Source: an uncultured Bacilli bacterium
GTDB taxonomy: Bacteria; Bacillota_I; Bacilli_A; RF39; UBA660
Length of the DNA: 6,092 nt
Direction: 5' to 3'
Assembly: GCA_944358275.1 (NCBI GenBank)
Contig: CALVQZ010000014.1
Span: 1-6,092, forward strand
In this document: positions 1 through 6,024 of the stretch, piece by piece
Layout: the number at the start of each line of letters is the position of its first letter
How positions within the stretch are numbered: position 1 is the first letter of the stretch
Notes under the pieces: model-generated
What the model was told of the DNA's origin: nothing
Seen by the model: the letters and a program-made list of their open reading frames with translations, nothing else
Databases searched by the model: none
Translations under genes and position numbers: made by a program

Positions 1-20
1 TATTGTAACGAGGTGAAGTT

Positions 21-545
21 GTGATAGAGTTATTTAAACCAGATATGTATTTTAAAGATATATATGATATAGATTATAAAAAGTTAAAATCGTGTGGAAT
101 TAAGTGTATATTATTTGATTTAGATAATACATTAGTTCCTTATTATAGAAAAAAACCAACTAGAAAATTAAAAGATTTTATTGAAAAATTAAAAGATATG
201 GGTTTTAAAGTAATAATATTTTCAAATTCAAATAAAAAAAGACTTACTCCATTTAAAAATGCTTTAGAAGTTGATTGCTCTGCATCATCTAAAAAGCCAT
301 TATCTACTAAATTTAAAAAGATAATAAAAGAATATGAGTATAGTCAAAGTGAAATTGCAATAATAGGAGATCAACTTATTACTGATATTTATGGAGGAAA
401 TAGAGTAGGAATATTTACTGTACTAGTAAAGCCTATAAATAGTAAAGAAGTATTTACAACAAAGATAAATAGAGTTTTTGAAAATATGGTAATAAAAAAA
501 TTAGAGAAGAAAAATATTTTTGAAAGAGGTAAATACTATGACTAA
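21..545 (+). CDS. yqeG: YqeG family HAD-type phosphatase
   Basis: A 174-residue protein of the YqeG family, a branch of the HAD (haloacid dehalogenase) phosphohydrolases found across Bacillota, usually next to yqeH; the physiological substrate is not firmly known. HAD motif I is seen as FDLDNT at residues 32-37 (nucleophile D33, acid/base D35), motif II as FSNS at 67-70 (S68), motif III as the KKP lysine near 91-92, and motif IV as GDQLITD at 116-122 (D117, D122). The following GGNR is typical of the family. All catalytic positions are present and the length is normal, so it should be active and cytosolic. The start is GTG at 21, with AGGTGA at 11-16 as ribosome binding site. It overlaps yqeH by 8 bases, implying translational coupling. 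No promoter is visible, because only 20 bases precede it. The family call is secure; the exact role is not. Confidence 0.93.
   Translation: MIELFKPDMYFKDIYDIDYKKLKSCGIKCILFDLDNTLVPYYRKKPTRKLKDFIEKLKDMGFKVIIFSNSNKKRLTPFKNALEVDCSASSKKPLSTKFKKIIKEYEYSQSEIAIIGDQLITDIYGGNRVGIFTVLVKPINSKEVFTTKINRVFENMVIKKLEKKNIFERGKYYD
523..530 (+). promoter_or_regulatory. Ribosome binding site that fixes the yqeH start
   Basis: AAAGAGGT lies 7 bases before the ATG at 538. An in-frame TTG at 520 would lie upstream of and partly against this site and has no Shine-Dalgarno of its own, so the ATG is the real start. It gives a protein beginning MTKFCIGCG, as expected for YqeH proteins, whose zinc finger lies right at the N-terminus. 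Confidence 0.8.
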
Positions 546-1548
546 ATTTTGTATTGGATGTGGAGTACAATTACAGTGTGATGATTATTTTGAAGATGGA
601 TATGTTAATCCTGATATGATTGATACTACTATTATGTGTAAAAGATGCTTTAGATTAAAAAATTACGGTGAATATAGAGTATCTAATAAATCTAATTCTT
701 ATTACAAAGGTATTATAAAAGACATATTTAGAATGAATGAATTAGTTTTACACATAGTAGATATATTTAATTTAGGAAACATAGAATATATTTATTCTAA
801 AGTGTTTTCTCCTTCTATACTAGTTTTATCAAAAATAGATATACTTCCAAAAAGTATAAATGAAGAAAGACTAATTTCATATTTCAAGAAAAAATATCCT
901 AGATATAAAGAAGTTATTGCTATAAGTAGTGATAAAAATTATCACATGGATGAATTATTTGATTTAATAATGAAATATAAAGAAAGTAATAGTGTCTATG
1001 TTATGGGTAATTCTAACTCAGGAAAATCTACATTTATAAATAAGATGATAAAAAACTATACAGATAATAAAAACTTTATAGTTACTAGCTGTATGCCTTC
1101 TACTACATTAAATGTTATTTCAATCAAAATAAACGATGAATTAACACTTTTAGATACACCAGGTATTATAAATGAAGGAGATGTAGTTAATTATCTACCT
1201 GAAGATGTAGTAAAAAGAATAAATATAAAACATGAGATTAAACCTAGAATATATCAAATAAAAGAAAAATGTGCTTTAATACTTGAAGATATAGGTAGAA
1301 TAAATGTACTTGATAAAAGTAACATATCTATTTATATATCAAACAATATAGATATAGAACATGTTAATTTTGATAAAAATGATAAGTATAAAGATTTAAA
1401 ACTAACTAAAATACATGTAGATAGTGATGAAGATTTAGTAATTGAAGGATTATGTTTTATTAAAGTTTCTGATGATACTGTATTTGAAGTTTATATGAAA
1501 GAAGGAGTAAGCGTTTATACAAGAGATAAAATTATAAATAAAGAATAG
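538..1548 (+). CDS. yqeH: Ribosome biogenesis GTPase YqeH (circularly permuted)
   Basis: A 336-residue GTPase needed in Bacillus for 30S subunit assembly. It opens with a treble-clef zinc finger (C5-x2-C8 and C34-x2-C37, the second as CKRCFRLKNY). The GTPase motifs follow in permuted order: G4 as SKID at 98-101, G5 near ISS at 129-131, G1 (P-loop) as GNSNSGKS at 157-164, G2 as PSTT at 187-190, and G3 as DTPG at 206-209. A C-terminal domain of about 120 residues follows, probably RNA- or ribosome-binding. The G4-G5-G1-G2-G3 order identifies the YqeH/YlqF/RsgA class, and the finger identifies YqeH. It is somewhat shorter than the roughly 366 residues of B. subtilis YqeH. Oddities: G4 has Ser where Asn is usual, and G2 reads PSTT instead of PGTT. 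It starts inside yqeG and ends 10 bases before tkt, so it is cotranscribed with both. In B. subtilis yqeH is followed by aroE and nadD genes, not by tkt. Confidence 0.95.
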   Translation: MTKFCIGCGVQLQCDDYFEDGYVNPDMIDTTIMCKRCFRLKNYGEYRVSNKSNSYYKGIIKDIFRMNELVLHIVDIFNLGNIEYIYSKVFSPSILVLSKIDILPKSINEERLISYFKKKYPRYKEVIAISSDKNYHMDELFDLIMKYKESNSVYVMGNSNSGKSTFINKMIKNYTDNKNFIVTSCMPSTTLNVISIKINDELTLLDTPGIINEGDVVNYLPEDVVKRINIKHEIKPRIYQIKEKCALILEDIGRINVLDKSNISIYISNNIDIEHVNFDKNDKYKDLKLTKIHVDSDEDLVIEGLCFIKVSDDTVFEVYMKEGVSVYTRDKIINKE

Positions 1549-1558
1549 AGGGTGAATT

Positions 1559-3430
1559 ATGCAAGATTATAAAATAATAAATAGTATTAAATGTTTATCT
1601 ATCGATATGATAAATAATGCAAGCAGTGGACATCCAGGTGTTGCTTTAGGAGCAGCACCTATAATTTATACATTATATAAAAATCATCTAAATATAGATT
1701 TAGATGATGATAAATGGATAAATAGAGATAGATTTGTATTATCAGGAGGACATGCTTCATCTCTTCTTTATAGTATGCTTTTTTATGTTGGATATTTATC
1801 TTTAGAAGATTTAAAATGTTTTAGAAGAATAAACTCTAATACTCCAGGGCACCCAGAAATTGAAACTAAAGGAGTAGATATTTCAACAGGACCACTAGGT
1901 CAAGGAATAGCAAATGCTGTTGGTATGGCTATTGCAGAAAGATATTATAATGCATTAAATAAAGATATAGATTATTACACATATGTAATGTGTGGTGATG
2001 GAGATTTAATGGAAGGAATAAGCTATGAAGCAACTTCTCTTGCAGGAAGTCTTAATCTAAATAAACTAATAATTTTATATGATTCAAACGATGTATCTTT
2101 AGATGGAAATACTAATATTACATTTAATGAAGATATTAAAAAAAGATTTGAAGCAATCAACTGGAATTATATAAAAGTAGATGATGGAATAGATATAGAA
2201 AAGATAGATAATGCAATAAATAATGCAAAAATAAGTGATAAACCTACTATCATAGAAATAAAGACCATAATTGGAAAAGATTCAATAAACGAAGGAACTA
2301 ACAAAGTACATGGAACACCACTTACAAAAGAAGATATATATAATATAAAAAATAAATTAAATCTTTCTAGTATTCCTTTTGATATAGATATGAACTTAGT
2401 TTATGAATTTAGATATTATTTAAAAAATAGATGCAAAAGGAAGCATGAAATAAAAAATATAGATGAAAATATAGATGTATCGGCACTAAAATATGATTTA
2501 GATGTAAATGAACCACTTAGAGTTATAAATGGAAAAATAATGAATGAAATAAGCAATCATTTACAATATTTTATGGGTGGTGCTGCTGATGTGTCATCAT
2601 CTACTAAAACATATCTAAAGAATGAAGGAGTATTTAATAAAGATAATTATTCAGGAAAGAATATAAATTATGGCGTAAGAGAACATGCAATGGGTGCTAT
2701 TTCTAATGGTATAGCATCGTGTAATATAAGATGTTTTTCATCTACATTCTTATCGTTTGCTGATTATTTAAAACCAGCAATAAGAATGAGTGCACTTATG
2801 AAATTACCTGTTACTTATATATTTACACATGACTCTATAAATATAGGTAGTGATGGAGCTACTCATCAACCTATAGAACAACTTTCTATGCTTAGAAATA
2901 TACCTAACTTAAATGTTTTTAGACCAGCAGATACTAAAGAATTACTAGGGTGTTGGAATGAAATATTAACTTTATCTACACCAAGTGCACTTGTACTTTC
3001 AAGAAATTCAACTCTACAACTTGAAAATAGTAATCCTTACTCAGTAAAAAAAGGAGCATATATAGTAAAAAAAGAAAAAGATAATTTAGATGGTATAATA
3101 ATTGCAACAGGTAGTGAAGTAGGATTAGCTATAAAAATAAGTGAAGAATTAGAACAATATGACATAAATATAAGAGTAGTAAGTATGCCATGTATGTCAC
3201 TTTATGAAAAAAATGATGAAGAATATAAAGAAAGCGTACTTCCTATAAATAACAATATATTCGCATTAGAATATGCATCTAGTAGTGATTGGTATAGATA
3301 TGTAAAAGATGAAAAGTATTTGATAAATATAAATAATTTTGGAAAAAGTGGTACTGAAAAAGAAATATTAGAATATTATGAATTAGATTATGAAAGTGTA
3401 AAAAATTATATAATAGATTTATTAAAATAA
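1559..3430 (+). CDS. tkt: Transketolase
   Basis: A 623-residue transketolase, a cytosolic thiamine-diphosphate (ThDP) and Mg2+ enzyme that moves two-carbon ketol units between sugar phosphates in the non-oxidative pentose phosphate pathway. The N-terminal ThDP-binding domain has SSGHPG at 22-27, GGHASS at 63-68 (H65), PGHPE at 96-100 (H98), GPLGQG at 111-116, the metal/pyrophosphate motif GDGDLMEG at 146-153 with N177, and HGTPL from H251. The pyrimidine domain has the cofactor-activating glutamate E375 in YGVREHAMGA, H424, and DGATHQP at 432-438. R482 in LSRN is the usual sugar-phosphate ligand. The C-terminal domain starts around 510. All catalytic residues are present. It is about 40 residues shorter than E. 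coli or B. subtilis transketolase, apparently from shorter linkers. The start is ATG with GAGGGTGA at 1548-1555, overlapping the last base of the yqeH stop codon. It is followed by sirA and yneF, as in B. subtilis. Confidence 0.97.
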   Translation: MQDYKIINSIKCLSIDMINNASSGHPGVALGAAPIIYTLYKNHLNIDLDDDKWINRDRFVLSGGHASSLLYSMLFYVGYLSLEDLKCFRRINSNTPGHPEIETKGVDISTGPLGQGIANAVGMAIAERYYNALNKDIDYYTYVMCGDGDLMEGISYEATSLAGSLNLNKLIILYDSNDVSLDGNTNITFNEDIKKRFEAINWNYIKVDDGIDIEKIDNAINNAKISDKPTIIEIKTIIGKDSINEGTNKVHGTPLTKEDIYNIKNKLNLSSIPFDIDMNLVYEFRYYLKNRCKRKHEIKNIDENIDVSALKYDLDVNEPLRVINGKIMNEISNHLQYFMGGAADVSSSTKTYLKNEGVFNKDNYSGKNINYGVREHAMGAISNGIASCNIRCFSSTFLSFADYLKPAIRMSALMKLPVTYIFTHDSINIGSDGATHQPIEQLSMLRNIPNLNVFRPADTKELLGCWNEILTLSTPSALVLSRNSTLQLENSNPYSVKKGAYIVKKEKDNLDGIIIATGSEVGLAIKISEELEQYDINIRVVSMPCMSLYEKNDEEYKESVLPINNNIFALEYASSSDWYRYVKDEKYLININNFGKSGTEKEILEYYELDYESVKNYIIDLLK

Positions 3431-3432
3431 TA

Positions 3433-3439
3433 TTCGACA
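3433..3439. promoter_or_regulatory. Candidate Spo0A box upstream of sirA
   Basis: TTCGACA is the exact reverse complement of the Spo0A-box consensus TGTCGAA. It lies in the 52-base tkt-sirA gap, 43 bases before the sirA start. Known from B. subtilis: Spo0A directly controls sirA (yneE). Possible sigma-A -10 elements downstream are CATAAT at 3451-3456 and CATTAT at 3459-3464; the second is better spaced for a box overlapping the -35 region but leaves a very short leader. No consensus -35 is seen, which is common at activator-dependent promoters. This is the only perfect copy I found in the window. Binding is inferred from sequence alone. Confidence 0.55.
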
Positions 3440-3482
3440 ATATGAGACTTCATAATTCATTATTATAAAAATGAGGTGAATT

Positions 3483-3914
3483 ATGAGAACATATTACGCA
3501 TTTATAATTAAAGATTCCTTAATGCATTTTTATAGTAAAAAACCATATTCATTGTATAAAATTTTAGAACAAATATATAGGTTAAAAAACAATGATATAG
3601 TATTAGGGTATAGATTATTAGAACAAGTAACAAAACCATTTGGGTCAAGAAAAATAGATAAATTTATATATAAAAGGCATTTTGATGAATTAGAATATTC
3701 TAGATTAGATGATGGTCATATGATTAAAAATTTATATTCAGAAGAAATTACATTCTTAAAAGTATTTAATTCACATATTAGAATAAAAACAAATAATGAT
3801 TTTTCGCCATTCTTTAATTCTATAAAAGAATATAATGAAAACATATTCGTATGTGATTTTGAAAATCAAGATTTCTTTTGGGTAAATAAAATAAACTTTC
3901 AAACTATTGTATAA
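3483..3914 (+). CDS. sirA: SirA, sporulation inhibitor of replication
   Basis: A 143-residue protein matching SirA (YneE; 148 residues in B. subtilis) in length, position and sequence pattern. In B. subtilis SirA is made at the onset of sporulation and binds domain I of DnaA, blocking new rounds of chromosome replication so that a sporulating cell keeps two chromosomes. Shared features, judged from memory of the B. subtilis protein, are the N-terminal YYAFIIKD (4-11) with HFY at 15-17, a central segment with T-x-P (50-52), and the C-terminal block FVCDFENQDFFWVN (122-135), which corresponds to a F-x-x-x-DF...W-x-N pattern. No signal peptide or membrane segment is seen; it is cytosolic. Overall identity is low, so the call rests on these blocks plus the tkt-sirA-yneF gene order. 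The ribosome binding site GAGGTGA is at 3473-3479. The upstream gap carries a Spo0A-box sequence, consistent with the role. Confidence 0.85.
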   Translation: MRTYYAFIIKDSLMHFYSKKPYSLYKILEQIYRLKNNDIVLGYRLLEQVTKPFGSRKIDKFIYKRHFDELEYSRLDDGHMIKNLYSEEITFLKVFNSHIRIKTNNDFSPFFNSIKEYNENIFVCDFENQDFFWVNKINFQTIV

Positions 3915-3955
3915 TCATATATTTTTTAGTACAATTATGTAGGAGGTTATAAATT

Positions 3956-4171
3956 ATGGATTTATTATTTGATATATTAAAAATATTATTTGGGTTAATA
4001 GCAGGTATCATTATAGGGTTCTTTGTAGCAAAAACATATATGAAAAAATATTTTAAACAAAATCCACCTATAAATGAACAAATGATAAAGATTATGATGC
4101 AACAAATGGGGCGTACTCCTAGTCAAAAACAAATTAACCAGATGATGAAAGCGATGAATAAACAATTTTAA
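3956..4171 (+). CDS. yneF: YneF, UPF0154 family small membrane protein
   Basis: A 71-residue protein of the UPF0154 (YneF) family, which is widespread in Bacilli and Mollicutes; its function is unknown. Residues about 5-26 form one transmembrane helix containing GLIAGIIIGFFVA, followed by a basic stretch (KTYMKKYFK) that should keep the C-terminus in the cytosol. The soluble tail has the family's conserved methionine-rich pattern: NPPINEQMIKIMMQQMG (56% of the tail), then R-T-P-S-Q-K-x-I-x-Q-M-M. The length is normal for the family. A strong Shine-Dalgarno (AGGAGG, 3941-3946) sits 9 bases before the ATG. It lies 41 bases after sirA, the same neighbour as in B. subtilis, and is the last gene of the + strand operon. 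A TATAAT overlaps the sirA stop but has no -35 partner. Confidence 0.92.
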   Translation: MDLLFDILKILFGLIAGIIIGFFVAKTYMKKYFKQNPPINEQMIKIMMQQMGRTPSQKQINQMMKAMNKQF

Positions 4172-4172
4172 T

Positions 4173-4201
4173 AAAAAAACTGTTAAAACACTCTTTAACA
4201 G
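4173..4201 (-). terminator. Rho-independent terminator of the comEB-tmcAL operon
   Basis: CTGTTAAA (4180-4187) pairs perfectly with TTTAACAG (4194-4201), giving an 8-bp stem and 6-base loop. On the - strand the hairpin is followed directly by seven T (plus-strand A run 4173-4179), as in an intrinsic terminator. It begins 21 bases past the tmcAL stop codon. On the + strand no T-tract follows, so this hairpin appears to serve only the - strand transcript. Confidence 0.8.
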
Positions 4202-4204
4202 TAT

Positions 4205-4232
4205 AAATAGAATGTAATAGTTCTATTTTTTT
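4205..4232 (+). terminator. Rho-independent terminator of the yqeG-yneF operon
   Basis: AAATAGAA (4205-4212) pairs with TTCTATTT (4221-4228), giving an 8-bp stem and 8-base loop, and runs into a T-tract (4226-4232). The stem is AT-rich and weak, but the layout on the + strand is that of an intrinsic terminator, starting 33 bases after the yneF stop. Its right arm overlaps the tmcAL stop codon (4223-4225), so one sequence serves both purposes. Confidence 0.65.
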
Positions 4233-5338
4233 ATTGGTTTATTAAACTCATTTCTAACACTTTCATTAGTATCTTTCATCTTTAAAGAATATATAGAATT
4301 AACTTTAAATTCTAAACTAAGTAAATCTTTATTATCTGAGTAATTAGACACTAAAGGAATAGATAATTCTTTTTTTATACTCTTTAAATAATTTTTACCC
4401 CTATTATTAAAAGCAAGAGGTCTAATATAATCATTTATAGTTATATCTTTTTTTATATCAAGAAGAATATATAATAATATTCTTTTAATTCTATTATAAG
4501 TAAATCTTTTCATCTTAACTTTACTAATAAGTTCTTCTAAAGCATTACTTTCATAAATATATTTTTTTATTCTATTATCTATTCCTTCTTTAACATCATG
4601 ATATATAGTTAAATCATCAGTAGATATAATTTTATATTTTATTAAATCAAAATAATCATCAATAGAGATATTATTTATATATTGTAAAACATTACTAGGG
4701 ACTACTTTATCAATACTTATGTTATTTTTAATCGCATTTCTAATAGCAGAAGCACTACTAACATCATCTAACTCTAAAGAATGATAATCAGTAGTTCTTT
4801 TTATACCATAAAAAGATATATTATAATTATTCTTATATATTTCATAAATATAAGATAATGCAAGTATATCATTAGGAGAATTTATTTTAATATTTGTTAA
4901 CTTTTCTATTGCAAGAAAAGATGCTTTTGGATAAGAATATCCTTTATTAAGCTCTTCTTTTAAAATTCTACTATATTCTATGGAACACTTACATTTTGCT
5001 GCTATTTCTAATTCTTTTATATCATCTTTTTCAATACCAAACACTAAAGAGTCTATTTTTAACTCATTAAGTAATTTAACTGAACCCATAGCAAAAATAT
5101 CAGCATTACTAATACCATAAAAAGTAGGCATCTCTATAACTAAGTCAACATTATGATCTAACAATATCTTAGCTTTATCCCATTTATTTATAACAGAAAC
5201 ATCCCCTCGTTCTGTAAAATTACCATTTAATAATACTATTACTAAAGAATCTTCAAATATTTCTTTAATCTTATTTATTTGATAAATATGTCCATTATGA
5301 AATGGATTATATTCGGCAATTATTCCAATTACATTCAT
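4223..5338 (-). CDS. tmcAL: tRNA(Met) cytidine acetate ligase TmcAL
   Basis: A 371-residue protein of the TmcAL (formerly YlbM) family. The enzyme uses ATP and acetate to make N4-acetylcytidine at the wobble position C34 of elongator tRNA-Met, which prevents misreading of AUA. It has a nucleotidyltransferase/HIGH-superfamily fold. Visible motifs are the N-terminal GIIAEYNPFHNGH (5-17), containing the HxGH-like ATP site (H14, H17); LNGNFTERG (37-45); the NKWDKAKILL...DLVIEMP segment (51-71); VFGIE (99-103); the SPNDILALSYI segment (154-164); and the ISTxxSxxIR-like motif SASAIR (195-200). It is shorter than the roughly 415-residue B. subtilis protein, mainly in the C-terminal half, but all nucleotide-binding motifs remain. 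Its ATG overlaps the comEB stop codon (TGATG). The nearest Shine-Dalgarno-like AAGGA (5353-5357, complement) is 14 bases away, so translation is probably coupled to comEB. The stop is TAG, inside the + strand terminator hairpin. Confidence 0.94.
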   Translation of the reverse strand: MNVIGIIAEYNPFHNGHIYQINKIKEIFEDSLVIVLLNGNFTERGDVSVINKWDKAKILLDHNVDLVIEMPTFYGISNADIFAMGSVKLLNELKIDSLVFGIEKDDIKELEIAAKCKCSIEYSRILKEELNKGYSYPKASFLAIEKLTNIKINSPNDILALSYIYEIYKNNYNISFYGIKRTTDYHSLELDDVSSASAIRNAIKNNISIDKVVPSNVLQYINNISIDDYFDLIKYKIISTDDLTIYHDVKEGIDNRIKKYIYESNALEELISKVKMKRFTYNRIKRILLYILLDIKKDITINDYIRPLAFNNRGKNYLKSIKKELSIPLVSNYSDNKDLLSLEFKVNSIYSLKMKDTNESVRNEFNKPIKK

Positions 5339-5823
5339 CAGTATCCAAGAGTTCCTTCTAAAGATTCATCATTATCAATATATTCTTTAACATCTATAAC
5401 AGTATATTTAGTCTTCGTATTTCTTATATATATCTTTTCAATTCCAGAATTTATAATAACTCTTTTACACATAGAACAAGGTCTAGCATCTTTAACATAC
5501 TTCTTATCAGTATAATTTTTACCAACTAAAAATAAAGATGCTCCAATCATATCCTTTCTAGCCGCACTTATAATCGCATTTTGTTCACCATGAACACTTC
5601 TACAAAGTTCATATCTTTCTCCTCTTGGAATATTTAATTTTTCTCTCATGCAATAACCTAAGTCAGTACAATTTTTTCTTCCTCTTGGCGCACCATTATA
5701 ACCTGTTGATATTATTTCATCATTTTTAACTATAATCGCACCAAAATTTCTTCTTAAACATGTACTTCTTTGCAATGTAGCTTCAGTAACATCAAGATAA
5801 TAATTTATTTTATCAATTCTCAT
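5338..5823 (-). CDS. comEB: dCMP deaminase (ComEB-type, zinc-dependent)
   Basis: A 161-residue member of the cytidine/deoxycytidylate deaminase superfamily. It should convert dCMP to dUMP, feeding thymidylate synthesis; it is cytosolic. The catalytic zinc site is H78-G-E80 together with PCSMC (C116, C119), E80 being the proton shuttle. The N-terminal STCLRRNFGAIIV (20-32), TGYNGAPRG (40-48) and the CTDLGYCMRE-to-YELC region (C52, C58, C74) are typical of dCMP deaminases, with the extra cysteines and histidine possibly holding a structural zinc. One detail is unusual: the zinc motif reads HGE, while HAE is by far the commoner form. The length is normal. The start is ATG with AGAGGTG on the - strand (5828-5834) 4 bases upstream, a short spacing. 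It is the first gene of a two-gene operon with tmcAL. No competence genes are adjacent, so the comEB name reflects homology only. Confidence 0.93.
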   Translation of the reverse strand: MRIDKINYYLDVTEATLQRSTCLRRNFGAIIVKNDEIISTGYNGAPRGRKNCTDLGYCMREKLNIPRGERYELCRSVHGEQNAIISAARKDMIGASLFLVGKNYTDKKYVKDARPCSMCKRVIINSGIEKIYIRNTKTKYTVIDVKEYIDNDESLEGTLGY

Positions 5824-5853
5824 ACAACACCTCTATCAAGTATATTATCATAA

Positions 5854-5882
5854 ATAATATAAAATAAGAATGCATATATTAA
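5854..5882 (-). promoter_or_regulatory. Weak candidate promoter of the comEB-tmcAL operon
   Basis: On the - strand TTAATA (5877-5882) and TATTAT (5854-5859) are 17 bases apart, matching the sigma-A -35 at 4 of 6 and -10 at 5 of 6 positions. In such AT-rich DNA this could be chance. It is the best pair I see between the deaminase start and the insertion sequence end; another -10-like GATAAT at 5844-5849 has no -35 partner. Confidence 0.25.
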
Positions 5883-5908
5883 AAAAATATGATAAATGTT
5901 AATTGAAA

Positions 5909-5949
5909 AGTTAACTGCAACACTAAAATTAGTAATGTTTCAGTTAGTT
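5909..5949. repeat. Imperfect inverted repeat near the insertion sequence end
   Basis: TAACTG (5912-5917) pairs with CAGTTA (5941-5946), extended outward by two G-T pairs and one A-T pair to 5909/5949. After a one-base mismatch, AAC (5919-5921) pairs with GTT (5937-5939), then ACTA (5922-5925) with TAGT (5930-5933) around a small loop. The palindrome AGTTAACT sits at 5909-5916, and GTTAATTG (5898-5905) repeats as GTTAACTG (5910-5917) 12 bases later. It lies upstream of the transposase promoter, so it is more likely a protein-binding or transposition site than part of the transposase transcript. Confidence 0.5.
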
Positions 5950-5955
5950 ATGCAA

Positions 5956-5983
5956 TTTACATATTAAAAAAAATATATATAAT
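5956..5983 (+). promoter_or_regulatory. Sigma-A type promoter of the transposase gene
   Basis: TTTACA (5956-5961, 5 of 6 matches to the -35 consensus) and TATAAT (5978-5983, perfect -10) are separated by 16 bases. Transcription would start near 5990, giving a leader of about 35 bases ahead of the transposase ATG. It is the best promoter match in the window. Confidence 0.65.
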
Positions 5984-6007
5984 ATGTATCGATATATCGC
6001 CCATTCG

Positions 6008-6014
6008 AAGGAGG
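6008..6014 (+). promoter_or_regulatory. Ribosome binding site that fixes the transposase start
   Basis: AAGGAGG is a near-perfect Shine-Dalgarno. It is 10 bases from the ATG at 6025 but only 1 base from the in-frame ATG at 6016, so 6025 is preferred. Confidence 0.7.
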
Positions 6015-6024
6015 TATGATTGAT

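Noticed and set aside
1..20. Possible 3' end of an upstream gene
   Set aside because: Stop codons occur in all three frames by position 24 and only 20 bases are visible, so no gene can be supported; an overlap of the GTGA type with yqeG is possible but unproven.
520..537. Earlier TTG start for yqeH, adding six residues
   Set aside because: The TTG lies ahead of and against the Shine-Dalgarno that serves the ATG at 538, and YqeH proteins begin right at the zinc finger.
3910..3915. Perfect TATAAT that might be a -10 for yneF
   Set aside because: It overlaps the sirA stop codon and has no -35 at 16-18 bases upstream; in DNA this AT-rich such hexamers arise often by chance.
5312..5318. Second Spo0A-box-like sequence TTCGGCA (TGCCGAA on the - strand)
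   Set aside because: It is inside the tmcAL coding sequence and simply encodes the conserved Ala-Glu of the AEYNPF motif, with no promoter context.
5279..5515. Open frame of 78 codons on the + strand
   Set aside because: It lies entirely over the conserved ends of tmcAL and comEB on the other strand, has no ribosome binding site and shows only an AT-driven hydrophobic composition.
5909..5949. Intrinsic terminator or riboswitch in the comEB-transposase gap
   Set aside because: The hairpin lacks a proper T-tract on the + strand, has only a short TTTTC on the - strand with no gene feeding into it, and lies upstream of both likely transcription starts.
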